From NCBI GenBank assembly GCA_958299035.1, contig CATQJL010000326.1:448232-512231 (forward strand): DNA of 64,000 nucleotides, given 5' to 3'. The DNA is from Cylicocyclus nassatus. Lineage: Eukaryota; Nematoda; Chromadorea; Rhabditida; Strongylidae. The notes beneath the pieces were generated by a model. It saw only the letters and a program-made list of their open reading frames with translations. It did not search any database and had not been told where the DNA came from. Below are positions 45,721-56,058 of the stretch, one piece after another. The translations under genes were made by a program, and so were the position numbers. Position 1 is the first letter of the stretch. The number at the start of each line of letters is the position of its first letter.

Positions 45721-46975
45721 TCTTATATTAGGGTGATCGGTAAAAAATGGGGCAGCTTGATTTTTATTAAATTCTGGGATTTTTTGTTTTGATCAACAAC
45801 AAGCAGGCTACAACGTTAACGTCGCTTATATAAGCAACCTTCGCCTATTACTCTGGCAAAGCGTCAACGCTCCCCTCCCACAATCCTACGCGTGGCGCCC
45901 TGAAGAACTCGAACGGGGTTTTTTGAACATCGCTTATTCTTGCGCTGCCATACCGTAAAGTCATAGAGCAATTGATATACCATTTGAAAGAGCTCTTCAT
46001 GCTCTTTCAAACAGTTCATTAAACATATAGGATTTCTTTCTATTTTTGGGTAAAAAAGGCGAAATACCTAAAAAATCGCGATTTTTTGGCGCAACAAAAA
46101 CCAATAAATCAAGTTTCAATCTGTATTTTCCGAAGACAGATAATATGTGAGGTAAGCTGCATACGGATGGATAGAGCGTAAAAAACTCTTTCACCTATAA
46201 AACATGCGTTCACCTGCAAAGAATTGAATAGCACGTATTTTTGTTCTCAAAGCTGCTAATGGCCATATCTCCTGACTTCAAGCGTTGCGACCACCAAGCC
46301 ATGGTGCATTTGGTGACTGTACCTTCACGCATTGCAGCAGTAATACTTTGAATGGTTTCACATGTTTCACTGCGCAGATACTGCCCGAAGTTTACAATTT
46401 GTCAAAGTGAATAACTTTGCGTTTCAGCCACTATAAAAATTATTAAGTATGTAAATGATTTTATATACGTATTTTCTGAAAGAGAATAATTTATTCTAAC
46501 ATCTCTCAAAATTGAGAAGTTTAATCACTTTTCTTTTTTGAGAAATCTACATTTATTTTCTAGGTGCCCCTTTTTTACCGATCACCCTAATATATGAAGC
46601 TGAATGTTGTTTGTCTGTCTGTACTGTATGTCTAGGTGTATGTATGTGCGAAATAGAAAATTTTATTTCTGAACCGATTTGGATCAAGCTTGGCACACAT
46701 ATACTTCAGGGCGGGGAGCGTGACGTAGGTTATTTCTCGTTATCGACCAATATCGATATTATCGGTTTTTATCGATTTTTTGCGAAGTTTAAGTTACGAG
46801 GGCGAGGGTTAGCACAAGGAGTATGTGAACACGCTGATACGAATACAACATTAGTTTTTTTATAATTACCGATTATACATTTATCGATTTCATCAATTTT
46901 TTGCAAAGTTCGACCTACGGAGCTGGGAGTTGGCACAGGGGGTAATCGAGCATGCTGATTACAAATAGTCAATAC
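45721..46975 (+). mobile_element. Helitron, 3'-truncated and split
   Basis: TCTTATA at 45721 continues as TATATGAAGCTGAATG after 46590. The GTCT tract and conserved block follow, but the hairpin/CTAG end is absent. Confidence 0.65.
45728..46590. mobile_element. Mariner-type element (TTAGGGTGATCGG)
   Basis: The ends TTAGGGTGATCGGTAAAAAA and TTTTTTACCGATCACCCTAA are inverted, with TA on both sides, 863 bp. No transposase motif was recognised. Confidence 0.85.
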
Positions 46976-47179
46976 AGTCGTTGTATTAGTGATTGCGAGA
47001 AGGCAAAAACCCATGACCTCGACAGCGGTGGAGTCAAATGCCTGCTGTGAAAATTTGATTTAGAGAGCCACAAAAAACGCGCTGTCCTGAATAAAGAATA
47101 CAAGGCCGGACGAAAAATGTTGCCAAAGGAACTGCACCTAAAATATGAAAACTTCCTGAGTCTTAAGAAAGATAGTGAG

Positions 47180-47400
47180 ACCGTAGCTGATTGCTTAAAA
47201 GCACGAAGCAATAAGCAAGGAAGTGTCGGAACTGCGGTGGTGGATACTTTCCCGGAGATTGCAGAGCTAAACTGTGTTTTGTAAAAAAAATGCAAGATGA
47301 CAGGTCATAAGGAGAGGTGCTGCGAACAAACAGCGGGGATAACGCTTACTTAACAGCACTCAAACCGAATAATTCACAGAAATAGTGATAGCGGTAAGAC
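47180..47400 (+). pseudogene. Gag nucleocapsid-like remnant
   Basis: In shifting frames, CRNCGGGY and KCKMTGHKERCC resemble CCHC zinc knuckles (CX2C...GHX4C). Frameshifts and a stop separate them. It precedes the protease piece by about 150 bp, fitting gag position. Confidence 0.5.
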
Positions 47401-47549
47401 GAAAAGCTCGAGTAAAATACGACCTCATGTGCATAGCGTCGCGAAGTTGCGAATGCGATGATGGAGGTCAACTCGACACGTATGTATATCGAAGCAAAAG
47501 TGAATAATCAGCCAGTTGGTTTCCTGTTTACAGGATCAGACATTACATT

Positions 47550-48074
47550 CTCAGATAATCGCCGGGGTAGGCAGCCATGCGATTTTTGGGCAAGCGGGCA
47601 CTGGAAAAATAGTTCGCTGATTTCTTGAGGTCTGCTTGCAGAAACTTGGAAGGATGTTGGCCAACTTTTGAACGAATGCTCAGAGAACAATCGCGGTTCT
47701 TCCATAGATTGGTTGCGGCACAATAGCCGCGGACTTTCCGCGAGAATATGCAGAATTATTGAGGACCGTACGGTCCTTTCTGGAGAACCGCACAGCCCGT
47801 AGGTACGTTCGGTTGAAAGGAGGTACCCCAAACTCGGTAATCAAACCATCGTGACACCCGAAACTTGAAAAGAGTCCGAGCGCCTGCTGAAAGTTGGCCC
47901 TGCGCCCGCTGAAAGAGATTATTTGAAGAGCGCCTGTAGAAAATCTTGTATTGCTGCCCGCTGGCAGAACACGGAAGTACCGCTCGTTGAAGGTTCGGCC
48001 ACGCATCAAAATTTCACTGACCGCTTGCAGAAAAGCGCTAATTCGCGGATCGCCTGCACCTGCGATTATCTGAG
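47550..48074 (-). mobile_element. SL element copy H
   Basis: Termini CTCAGATAATCGCCGGGG and ATTATCTGAG with TT duplicated. 525 bp, so shorter than the standard copy, with several small deletions. Confidence 0.85.
47729..47847 (-). ncRNA. Decayed SL1-like RNA gene, copy H
   Basis: The exon begins GGTTTGATTACC and has lost a base before GAGTTTGGG|GT. Stem 1 is disrupted and the 3' hairpin shortened to CGCGG/CCGCG. The Sm-type site is reduced (AATAATTCTGC). It is probably nonfunctional. Confidence 0.5.
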
Positions 48075-48387
48075 TTGTTGAACGAATCAATTTGAAGAAG
48101 CATGGGTTCTCCTCGACTGGAAACACAAAGTGTTCGTCAAGAATGCTAGTGGAGGTTCCATGAAAGTGCATGGAAAGCTGTGACACGACTGCGAAATTGA
48201 AGAGCCCAGAAGCGAAGTTACGCATATGTGACGCCTCACAATGCTGACTGGATTTGATTCAGATGAGCGAAGCCATGTCCTATCACTTGTGCAGAATGAT
48301 AGCTAAAGTGAAATCGGAGGATAAAGATGACGTCGCTCTAAAATTGAAAGAAGCCTACCCAGAAGTCTACAAAGAAGGCTTGGAACT

Positions 48388-48838
48388 ATGTACGAAAAAG
48401 AAAGCCACATGCAGGTAGATAAAAGTGCCCGTCCAGTTTTTAAGGCCTGTAGGCCTGTCCCGTATGCTGCACTTGAAGCTGTCGAGAAAAAGTTGTACAG
48501 ACTACTAGAACTGGAAGTTATAAGTCCAGTGACACATAGGAATAGGCAGCGTCCATCGTGTGCGTCAGAAAAGCGAATGACAAGTGGAGAGTGTGTGTTG
48601 ATTTCTCAGCCAGACTCAACAAAGCACTGAAGTCGCATCGTTAACAATTGCCATTGCCGAAGGGTATATTCGCACCACCAGGTACAGTGTTTTCGCAGAT
48701 AAATCGAACGCTTACCTGCAGATCGAATTATCATAAGAAGCCAAGGAAGTGGTTGTGATAAACACGCATAGAAGGTTGTACCAATGCAACAGACTGCCTT
48801 TTGAGATAAAAACACCCCCAAGGATCTACCAGCAAATC
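48388..48838 (+). pseudogene. Reverse transcriptase N-terminal part, Ty3/gypsy-like
   Basis: The frame includes VFKACRPVPYAAL, VEKKLYRLLELEVISPV (fingers entry region of gypsy RTs). After frameshifts come the fingers/palm stretches with weak NTHR and CNRLPF-like residues. Truncated by SL element I at 48839. Confidence 0.8.
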
Positions 48839-49420
48839 CTCAGATAATCGCCGGGGGCAGGCGATCCGCAAACTCGCGCTTTTCTGCAGGCGGTCAGCAG
48901 AATTTTGGGGCGTGGCCACACCTTCAGCGGGCGACACTTTTTACGGTCGCATATTCTGCCAGCGAGCAGCAACATCGCATTTTTTGCAAGCGCTCGACAA
49001 ATAGTTTCTTTCAGCGAACGCTGGCCAAACTTCCAGCAAGCGCTCGGGCCCTTTTTACGCAGTTTCGGGACGTACGCCGAGCAAAGGTGAAACTCTATGT
49101 GGCAGAGGTGTCATCGATGGTTTAATTACCCGAGAGTTTGGGGTACCTTCTTTCAGCGAAGGTACCCAGGGCAGTACGGTCCTTCACAAAGGACTGCTGC
49201 TCCCAGCAATTTTGCATAACCTCGCGGAATGTCGCGAGAATGCGGCCACTGGGCCGCAACCTATTCAAAGAAAGACTTGATAGTACTCCAAGTTCGTCTA
49301 AAAATTGGCCAAAATTATTTTAAGTTTCTGCAAGCGGAGCGCAAGAAATCAGCGAACTATCTTTCCGGCGCTCGCTTGCTCAAAATTCGCATGGCCGCCT
49401 GCCCCCGACGATTATCTGAG
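48839..49420 (+). mobile_element. SL element copy I
   Basis: The termini CTCAGATAATCGCCGGGGGC and CGATTATCTGAG are intact, with TC duplicated. The reverse transcriptase frame continues on either side once the insert and one TC are disregarded. Confidence 0.92.
49119..49240 (+). ncRNA. SL1-like RNA gene, copy I (partly decayed)
   Basis: The exon begins GGTTTAATTACCC, identical to SL1 for 13 bases, then has a small GAG insertion before AGTTTGGG|GT. Stem 1 is GGTACCTTC/GAAGGTACC, the compensated pair also seen in copy C. The Sm-type site is CAATTTTGCA. The 3' hairpin is shortened. Confidence 0.6.
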
Positions 49421-49519
49421 TCATGAACAAGATGATAAGCGGATTGCGAGAGGTAGCACCTACTTAGATGACATCTTGGCCTGTGGAAAAATTGAAGAGG
49501 AACGCGTGGAGAACTTGTT
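49421..49519 (+). pseudogene. Reverse transcriptase catalytic segment
   Basis: The YLDDI catalytic box (two aspartates) is present in frame with flanking residues of the palm. Flanked by SL elements I and J. Confidence 0.85.
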
Positions 49520-49648
49520 CTCAGATAATCGCCGAGGCAGGCGGCCCGGCCATGTGATTTATGGGCAGGCAGGCGCCAGAAAAATAGTTCGCTGATTTCA
49601 TGCAGTCTGCTTGCAGATATTTGGAAGAATGTTAGCGAAAATTTAGAC

Positions 49649-50684
49649 CAGGGTCAAGCGTGGGGTGCGGCACGCCACACCTGGGGGTCGTATTGAGGAG
49701 TCAAAAGGGGAGGGGGTCGTAGTTGGGTAATCTGATGATAGTGATAAACATGATATTCGTATCATATCCATAATGAGCATGTCAATTAACCCCTGTAGAC
49801 AAAGTTTTAGCGAATTCTGAAGATTCAAGATACTAGGCTACCTAAATGAAATGGTCAAATTCCAACATGGTTAACTTTGTTTCAAAGGTGAATAAGCTAT
49901 CCGTTTCTGCACTCAAGACAAAGCACTACTCCTTCTTTGTCCATCTCAGGAATCCCGCTTCAGAAGACCTGCAAACTGTGGAATTAGAGGCCAACCAAAA
50001 TCTCGTTTTTCTCATTTTTCGCTTTCGATCGCTGTGCTTTCACCAAATATTACTTACAGCTAAGAAGACAAATCAGGCTCCAAACAGCCCTATGGAATCT
50101 ACAAGGTTTAGGCTATCGATTCATATAAATATTGTCCGCTAAAAATGTTTTTTTGATATAGTTAATGGGGTGCGGCACACCCCCTTAAAAGCTACGGCTG
50201 CCGCAGCTTTCAAGGGGGTGTGCCGCACCCCCTTAACTTGCCTTCAAAATCCAGAAAGCGCACATTGCTGGTATGAGTATTGAGCACATAGCTTTTTCTT
50301 GCTACAATGAAAATTTGGAGCCGAACGCCCCACCCATAAGAAAATTATGGCCCTTTCAATATGCCCATTCAGATCAAAATCAGCCGTCAAATTACGTGAG
50401 ATTGTAAAGTGCAGTCACAGAAAATCGGGCGTACACCTCCCAGAAATCTGAAAACTCTCTAAAAAAGATGGTGTCCTCCAGAATGTCACACTTTGAGGTC
50501 CAGAGGTCAAGAGGAGAAAGAAGGGGTCGTTTGAGGGCTTTCATGGGGGGGGGGAGGCTCGAAAGATTTGTGCCTGTCCTCTTTCTCAACTCTGGTAATG
50601 CTATCTTAGGTATATAGTTCAGGGGGGGGGGAGTCGTAGGAGTCGTAACCAGCGATCGTGTGCCACACCCCTTGCTTGACCCTG
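49649..50684. mobile_element. hAT-like nonautonomous element, compact copy
   Basis: Ends CAGGGTCAAGCGTGGGGTGC and CACCCCTTGCTTGACCCTG. A perfect 8-bp duplication ATTTAGAC lies at 49641-49648 and 50685-50692. The central palindrome GGGGTGCGGCACACCCCCTT / GGGGGTGTGCCGCACCCCCT near 50165-50240 parallels the larger copy at 40894. Confidence 0.93.
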
Positions 50685-50750
50685 ATTTAGACGAATGCTT
50701 CGGAGAACAATTGGTGCTTCTTCATATATTAGTTGCGGCGCAGTGGCCGC

Positions 50751-50868
50751 AGTCTCGCAAACTTTCCGCGAGAATATGCAAAATTATTGAGGGTCGGTCC
50801 TTCGCAGAGGACCACGCAGCCCGTGGGTACTTTCTGCTGGGAGAAAGTACCACAAACTCGGGTAAACC
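50751..50868 (-). ncRNA. Decayed SL1-like RNA gene, copy J
   Basis: The exon has shrunk to GGTTTACCCGAGTTTGTG before GT; internal bases are deleted. Stem 1 (GGTACTTTC/GAAAGTACC) is retained. Probably inactive. Confidence 0.5.
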
Positions 50869-51128
50869 ATCGATGGCACCTCTCTCATATACGTTTACTC
50901 TGCGTACGCCCGAAACTGCATAAAAAGAATCCGAGCGCCTGCTGAATGTTTACCCGCGCTCTTTGAAGGGGATTATCTGACGAGCGCTTGCAGAAAATTT
51001 TGTATCGCTGCCCGCTGGCATAACACGAAAGTAATGCTCGCTGGAGGTTTGGCGCCCCAAATAATTTTGCTGACCGCTTGCAGAAAAGCACGAGTTTGCG
51101 GACCGCCTGCCCCCGGCCATTGTCTGAG

Positions 51129-51535
51129 TTATTTGTAATTGCGAGGATCGCTGAATACGGATTCAGAGTTCGTTGGGAGACATGTCCTTTTGGTAAGCCA
51201 GAGAAAGGATATCTTGGCTTCGTAGTAGATAAAAATGGCAGAAGGTCGAACTTAGAGAGGGTCAAGAATATGGATGAGCCGAAAATGTTGGTCAATTGAG
51301 ACCTTTTCTTAGCATGATAACGTACTATGCGGCGTTTATGCCAAAAATCAAGGATTTGCGTGGACCGTTGGATGCGATGCTGAAGAGAAATTTTGCTCAC
51401 CATAATCCAGGGCAGAAAATAGTCGTGGCAGCGGATGCCAGCGACTATGGTCTTGGATGCGTGATATCCCATAGATATGCGGATGGATCCAAAAAGCCAA
51501 ACTCTGATAATGAACACCTGACTATCTGAGCAGTT
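51129..51535 (+). pseudogene. Reverse transcriptase thumb/RNase H start, Ty3/gypsy-like
   Basis: Frames include [32 protein letters not shown] and [14 protein letters not shown]; the last contains the first RNase H aspartate. A stop follows at NEHLTI. The remainder (integrase) is missing. Confidence 0.85.
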
Positions 51536-52140
51536 TTGGACGACTTTGTTCCAGTTGCGCATTCAGTTTTTCGACTTAAAAAACGCCCATAACTCGGCTT
51601 CCAGAAGCGCTTGACAGATATGGAAGATGGATTTGGAATCACCGTTTAATGCTCTACAAAGCGATGTAGGTGTCATGTGGAAAGGCCACTTCGACTAAAG
51701 ACGCTTCCCTTGGTTTTTGAGAAGTGTAACGCTCCTCTTTTTTGACTGCACCGGGTTCAGTGTGTAGCAACATCTCATTCTTTATCACTATAACTTCACA
51801 AAAATTTGGTTCGAAATATTGCTTCGTTCAAGGTGTTCGTCCAATACCCTCCAATACCAAGTCCAGTTGGATAAGGCCTACACTACCTCAAAAAAATTGA
51901 GCTCAGAGTGCCGCGCGGAGCTCTTTCGCCTGGCGCTGGACGAGTTCTCGGTTTTCTTATCGCGTTTCAACGAATCTTTGTAGGTTATGCCTTCCGTCTT
52001 TCTTGACACGTTTGACCCAGCGATTAAAGCTAAGGTACATTGGGATAGCTTGTCTGCTTTGCCCTTTCTGAGCTTTTGAAAACAGGGCTTTTGGAATTTT
52101 CAACCGGATTTGATCCCGTATAGGGGTATACAATATCTTT
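51536..52140. other. No gene seen
   Basis: Around 600 bp of unique-looking sequence after the gypsy remnant, no termini recognised. Confidence 0.45.
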
Positions 52141-52528
52141 GAATTGAATCGAATTAATATTCGAGTAATCGAATTATTTGGATAATTTACCCGAAATACA
52201 ATTATCGACAATTCAAGATCTCGAATATATTCGATAATCGCTTGCTACATTTGCTTATTCAATTTGTCAATTTCGAATTTCTCTAGTTGACTTACCCGGC
52301 TCCGCCCGGCCCTGTCATTATTATATTCGTAATCAGCATGCTCGATTACCCCCTGTGCCAACTCCCAGCCCCGTAGCTCAAGTTTTGCAAAAAATCGATA
52401 AAATCGACATCGATCGATAACGGAAAGTAGCCTATGACACCCGCCGGGGCCCTAAGTGTATGTGTGCCAAATTTGGTCCGGATCGGTTCAGAAATGGAAT
52501 TTTCTATTCGGAACATACGTACACACAT

Positions 52529-52595
<67 letters not shown>

Positions 52596-52740
52596 TACAA
52601 ACAGACGTTCAGCTTTATATATAAGATTTGGTTACCCGAAATTTTTGACTTTCGAATATATTGGGACATCAGAATATCTACTTTTAATAGCTTATTGATT
52701 ATTCGACATTTTCGTGTAATCGAATAACTAACCTTTGATT
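52140..52740. repeat. TTCGAAT-rich repeat split by a Helitron
   Basis: AT-rich ATTCGAATAATCG-type text on both sides of the Helitron at 52283-52626, similar to the arms of 25266-27105. Confidence 0.6.
52283..52626 (-). mobile_element. Nonautonomous Helitron, short form
   Basis: CTAGTTGACTTACCCGGCTC at left, (CAGA)n near 52527-52595, and CAGCTTTATATATAAGA before T at right. Confidence 0.85.
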
Positions 52741-52757
52741 TAACTGGCTTGGCCGCT

Positions 52758-54536
52758 GGCAGGAGGGGCTTTATAACCACAGGTGCGATAGTGGAGACTT
52801 TTACCACCCCCTCTTCACCCCTGAGCGGGGACCAAGGTGACCCCCTTTACCAAAAGCCGAGAAAAAATCAACAGTGAGGTATGGTTAAGCAAAGGAGATA
52901 TTTGTACGTGAATTGTCAGTGTACAGGAAAGGAGAAGTCTGTTGAAAAAAGTGCTTGGTGACGGGTGTGAGTAGTGATTTCTGGAGATTTTCGGGTTTTT
53001 GACATAAAAAAATTCATAACTTTTGTAGATGAACATCTTTTACGGCGTGATGGTCACCATTAGAACCGCCTCGTTCTCCGTTCTCAGAAAATATACAGCA
53101 TGTTTTAGATCCGTTCAAAAAAGTGCGTGGTGAAAGATGTGCCTAGTGATTGCTGGGATTCGAGTTTTCAGGATAAAAAAATTCGTGACTACTGCAGATG
53201 AACAGCTGGTGCAAGGTAGCAACCATCGGAACCGCCTCGTCCTCCGCTTTCAAAAAATATATGGCATGTCTGAGATCCATTCAAAAAAGTGCCTGGGTGA
53301 AGGGTGTGCTTAGTGATTTTTAAAGATACGCGATTTTTTATCATAAAAAAATTCATAACTTTTTTAGATGAAATCTTGTACGCCGAGATAGACACCATTG
53401 GAGCCGCGTTGTCCTCCGCTTTCAGAAAATATATACTTTGCCTGGGGTCCGTTAAAAAAAGTGCCGGGTGAAGGGTGGGTGAGACTTTTATAATGGGAGT
53501 GCTCAAGTAGACGCCTTTTTACAATGGTAAAAAAGACTTTTATAATGGGAGTGCTCAAGTAGACGCCTTTTTACAATGGTAAAAAGACTTTTATAATGGG
53601 AGTGCTCAAGTAGACGTCTTTTTACAATGGTAAAAAAGCCTGTACTTGAGCACTCCCATTATAAAAGTCTCACCCACCCTTCACCCGGCACTTTTTCTAA
53701 TGGACCCCGGGCAAAGTATATATTTTCTGAAAGCGGAGGATAAGACGGTTCCAATGGTGCCTATCTCGGCGTACAAGATGTTCATCTAAAAAAGTTATGA
53801 ATTTTTTTATGATAAAAAATCGAGTATTTTTAAAAACACTAGGCACACCCTTCACGCAGGCACTTTTTTTGATGGACATCAAGCAATGTATATATTTTCT
53901 GGAAGCAAAAAACGAGGCGGTTTCAATGGTGGCCATACCGGCGTAAATTATCTCCATCTTCAGAAGTTACGGATTTTTCTATCCTAAAAACTCGAAAATA
54001 TCCAGAAATCACTACCACTCTTCACCAGGCACTTTTTCAACAGACTCCAGGCAAACTATATATTCTTTAAAAGCGGAAGACAAAATGGTTTCAAAAATAT
54101 TCACCTTGCTGACGTTGCTGTTCATCTACAGAAATTACGAATTTCTACTTTGGAAAAAATTCGTAAATGCTTAAAAATTGTCTAACTCTTTCCGAAACAA
54201 ATGTTCGCATGCACATCAACTATGGTAACTCCAAAACCAGGCACGGCGATGTAAAAAAGGGAAAAGGAAATGTGAAAAAAATACAAGGTGCTGGTCAGAA
54301 ATATAATTGTATGCTAATCCAGCAGCGTATCACTTCACATTTCAGAAAAAAGACAAACAGTGATGGTAAGGAATTGGAAATTATGAACTTTGACTGGGAG
54401 AAATGATGCCCACCCCCCCGTCGCCATTTTACGATTTCTTTACCAAGTAAAACACCCTTCACCCTGGAAGGGACTGTGACCCCCTTCACCCTGGAGGAGT
54501 CATTCTCACCTTATCGCACCTGTGTTTATAACCTGC
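52758..54536. mobile_element. 1.8-kb foldback built of repeated 170-bp units
   Basis: GCAGG...CTTTATAACCACAGGTGCGATA at left pairs with TATCGCACCTGTGTTTATAACCTGC at right (split here for length). Each arm has about three diverged units of about 170 bp with recurring AAAAAATTCATAACTTTT, GATGAACATC, AACCGCCTCG and AAATATA motifs. The centre has three tandem 51-53-bp units (53482-53638) and then an inverted piece of the same unit. Confidence 0.75.
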
Positions 54537-54697
54537 TTGAAGGCAGTGTCCAAGCAAAAAGCTGATTTCGAGATTATGTTCTTACCTGGGCCTGTTCGCT
54601 ATGCTGAATCCGAAAGTCACAACTGGAGAGCGCGAAAGCGGCGAAAAAAGGCTCTAACGGAGGAGGGAAATTGCAGGTGGGCGGAGCTGTTCACATA

Positions 54698-54986
54698 TCA
54701 GATAATCGCCGGGGGCAGGCGGGCGCCGGAAAATACGCATTGCTGAAATTTCGCACTCCGCTAGCAAATTCCAGGAAAATGGTCAGCGAGTTTTTGAGAG
54801 ACCGTTCGTTGAACTTTTTTCCGCTCTTATCTTTTGCAGATATATTGCTGAATCTTTGAGGAGTCGAGAACTCAGCGAGCGCTCTTCCGAAAAGTCCTGA
54901 TTGTTTTCCAGAAATTCCGCGGGCGGGGTGCGAGAAACCAGCCATCTATTTTTCCGGTACCCGCCTGCCCCCGGCGGTTGTCTGAG
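54698..54986. mobile_element. Short CTCAG-family element K, no SL gene
   Basis: TCAGATAATCGCCGGGGGC at left (first base lost) and GCCCCCGGCGGTTGTCTGAG at right, TA duplicated. The interior (GGAAAATACGCATTGCTG) is unrelated to the SL-bearing copies and matches 56059-56344. Confidence 0.8.
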
Positions 54987-55107
54987 TAGTGGCGTCACTT
55001 TCCCAGCTTCAGGAGCGATCTTCTCGCTTCCGCTAATCGCACTAACATCACCACCACCCAACTGCGAAACGCATGACATAAAATCGGAACCGAGAAGATC
55101 GCTCCTA

Positions 55108-55677
55108 CTGAGACAATCGCCGAGGACAGGCGGTCCGCAAACTCGCTTTTTTCTGCAGGCGCTCAGCAAAGTTTTGGGGCGTGGTCAAACCTTCAGCGAG
55201 CGGTACTTTCGTCTTCTGCCAGCGGGCAGCAACACAGAATTTTCTGCAGGTGCTCGTCAAATAATCTCTTTCAGCGAGCGCTGGTCAAATTTTCAGCTGG
55301 CGCTCGGACGGTTTTCAAGCAGTTTCGGGTGTACGCGGTGGGACTCTACATGGCAGAGGAGTCATCGATGGTTTAATTACTCAAGTTTGAGATACTTTCT
55401 CTCAGCGGAAAGTACCTAGGGCTGCGCGGTCCTCCATAAAGGACCGTGCGGCCCTCGAAAATGCTGCATATTCTCGCGAAAAGACCGCGAGAATGCGGCC
55501 ACTGCGCCTGCAGATAATCTGCAAGGAAACCGCAATTGTTCTTCAAGCATTCGTTCAAAATTTCGCTAAAATTCTTCCAAATATTTGCAAGCGGACCGCA
55601 AGAAATCAGCAAACTACTTTTCCGGTGCCCGCTTGCCCAAAAATGGCATGGCCGCCTGCCCCCGGCGATTATCTGAG
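55108..55677 (+). mobile_element. SL element copy M
   Basis: CTGAGACAATCGCCGAGG at left (variant tip) and GGCGATTATCTGAG at right, TA on both sides, 570 bp. Confidence 0.85.
55370..55494 (+). ncRNA. SL1-like RNA gene with lost donor and Sm site, copy M
   Basis: The exon GGTTTAATTACTCAAG then TTTGAG is 21/22 to SL1. However, the following GT is AT, and the Sm-type site is mutated to AAAATGCTGCA. Stem 3 mostly pairs. The exon is intact but splicing and snRNP assembly should fail. Confidence 0.65.
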
Positions 55678-56058
55678 TAAAGCCTGGGAGAGTGGCGTCA
55701 CGGTGTAAACAGCCCCGCCCACCTGTAACTTCCCTCCTGCGTTAGGGCCTTTTTTGGCGTTTTCGCGCTCTCCATTGTGGTGTATCGGATTCAGCATGGC
55801 GAATAGGCCCGGGTAAGCACAAAATCTCAGAATCGACTTTTTGCTTGGACACTGCCTTTAACGACGTTCGCGCTACGCAGTCTGCGCATCGCGCGCTTGC
55901 TCTCTGATCATTAACCTTAATTCGATCACAAAGCCCCGCCTTCCAGCTGCCAAGCCAGTTGAAGCAAAGGCAGCAAATATCGTTTGTTGTTTCGTTGCTC
56001 TTTATATGGAGTGCTTCACTGTACTAATTCGATCAAATTTGTTTGAGTATTCGACGTA

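Larger units (their letters stand above)
47455..48250 (+). pseudogene. Retropepsin-like protease remnant, interrupted by SL element H
   Basis: The left part reads NNQPVGFLF then TGSDIT, the active-site region, but the catalytic aspartate before TG is missing. The right part after 48074 continues with further frameshifts and YAYVTPHN. Aspartic proteases need D-T/S-G, so this could not be active. Confidence 0.7.
49520..51128 (-). mobile_element. SL element copy J, itself split by an hAT-like element
   Basis: CTCAGATAATCGCCG and CATTGTCTGAG termini, TT duplicated. The element continues across 49649-50684 once that insert is excluded. Confidence 0.88.
46985..51535 (+). pseudogene. Dead Ty3/gypsy-type retrotransposon (gag to RNase H)
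   Basis: In order the plus strand shows a gag-like zinc-knuckle remnant, an aspartic protease remnant, a reverse transcriptase and the start of an RNase H domain, the order of Ty3/gypsy elements. Stops and frameshifts occur throughout. Three SL elements split it at 47550, 48839 and 49520. Across each junction the frame carries on when the insert and one copy of its dinucleotide are disregarded, so the SL elements arrived after the element integrated. LTRs, integrase and the 3' part are not visible. Confidence 0.85.
54541..55857. mobile_element. TTAA-target MITE (AGGCAGTGTCCAAGC) with two insertions
   Basis: TTGA and TTAA flanks, ends AGGCAGTGTCCAAGCAAAAA and TTTTTGCTTGGACACTGCCT. It is close to 34945-35380. 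The CTCAG elements at 54698-54986 and 55108-55677 are inside it. Confidence 0.85.

Noticed and set aside
50885..51562. 225-aa minus-strand frame
   Set aside because: Antisense shadow over the SL element J and the plus-strand reverse transcriptase remnant.
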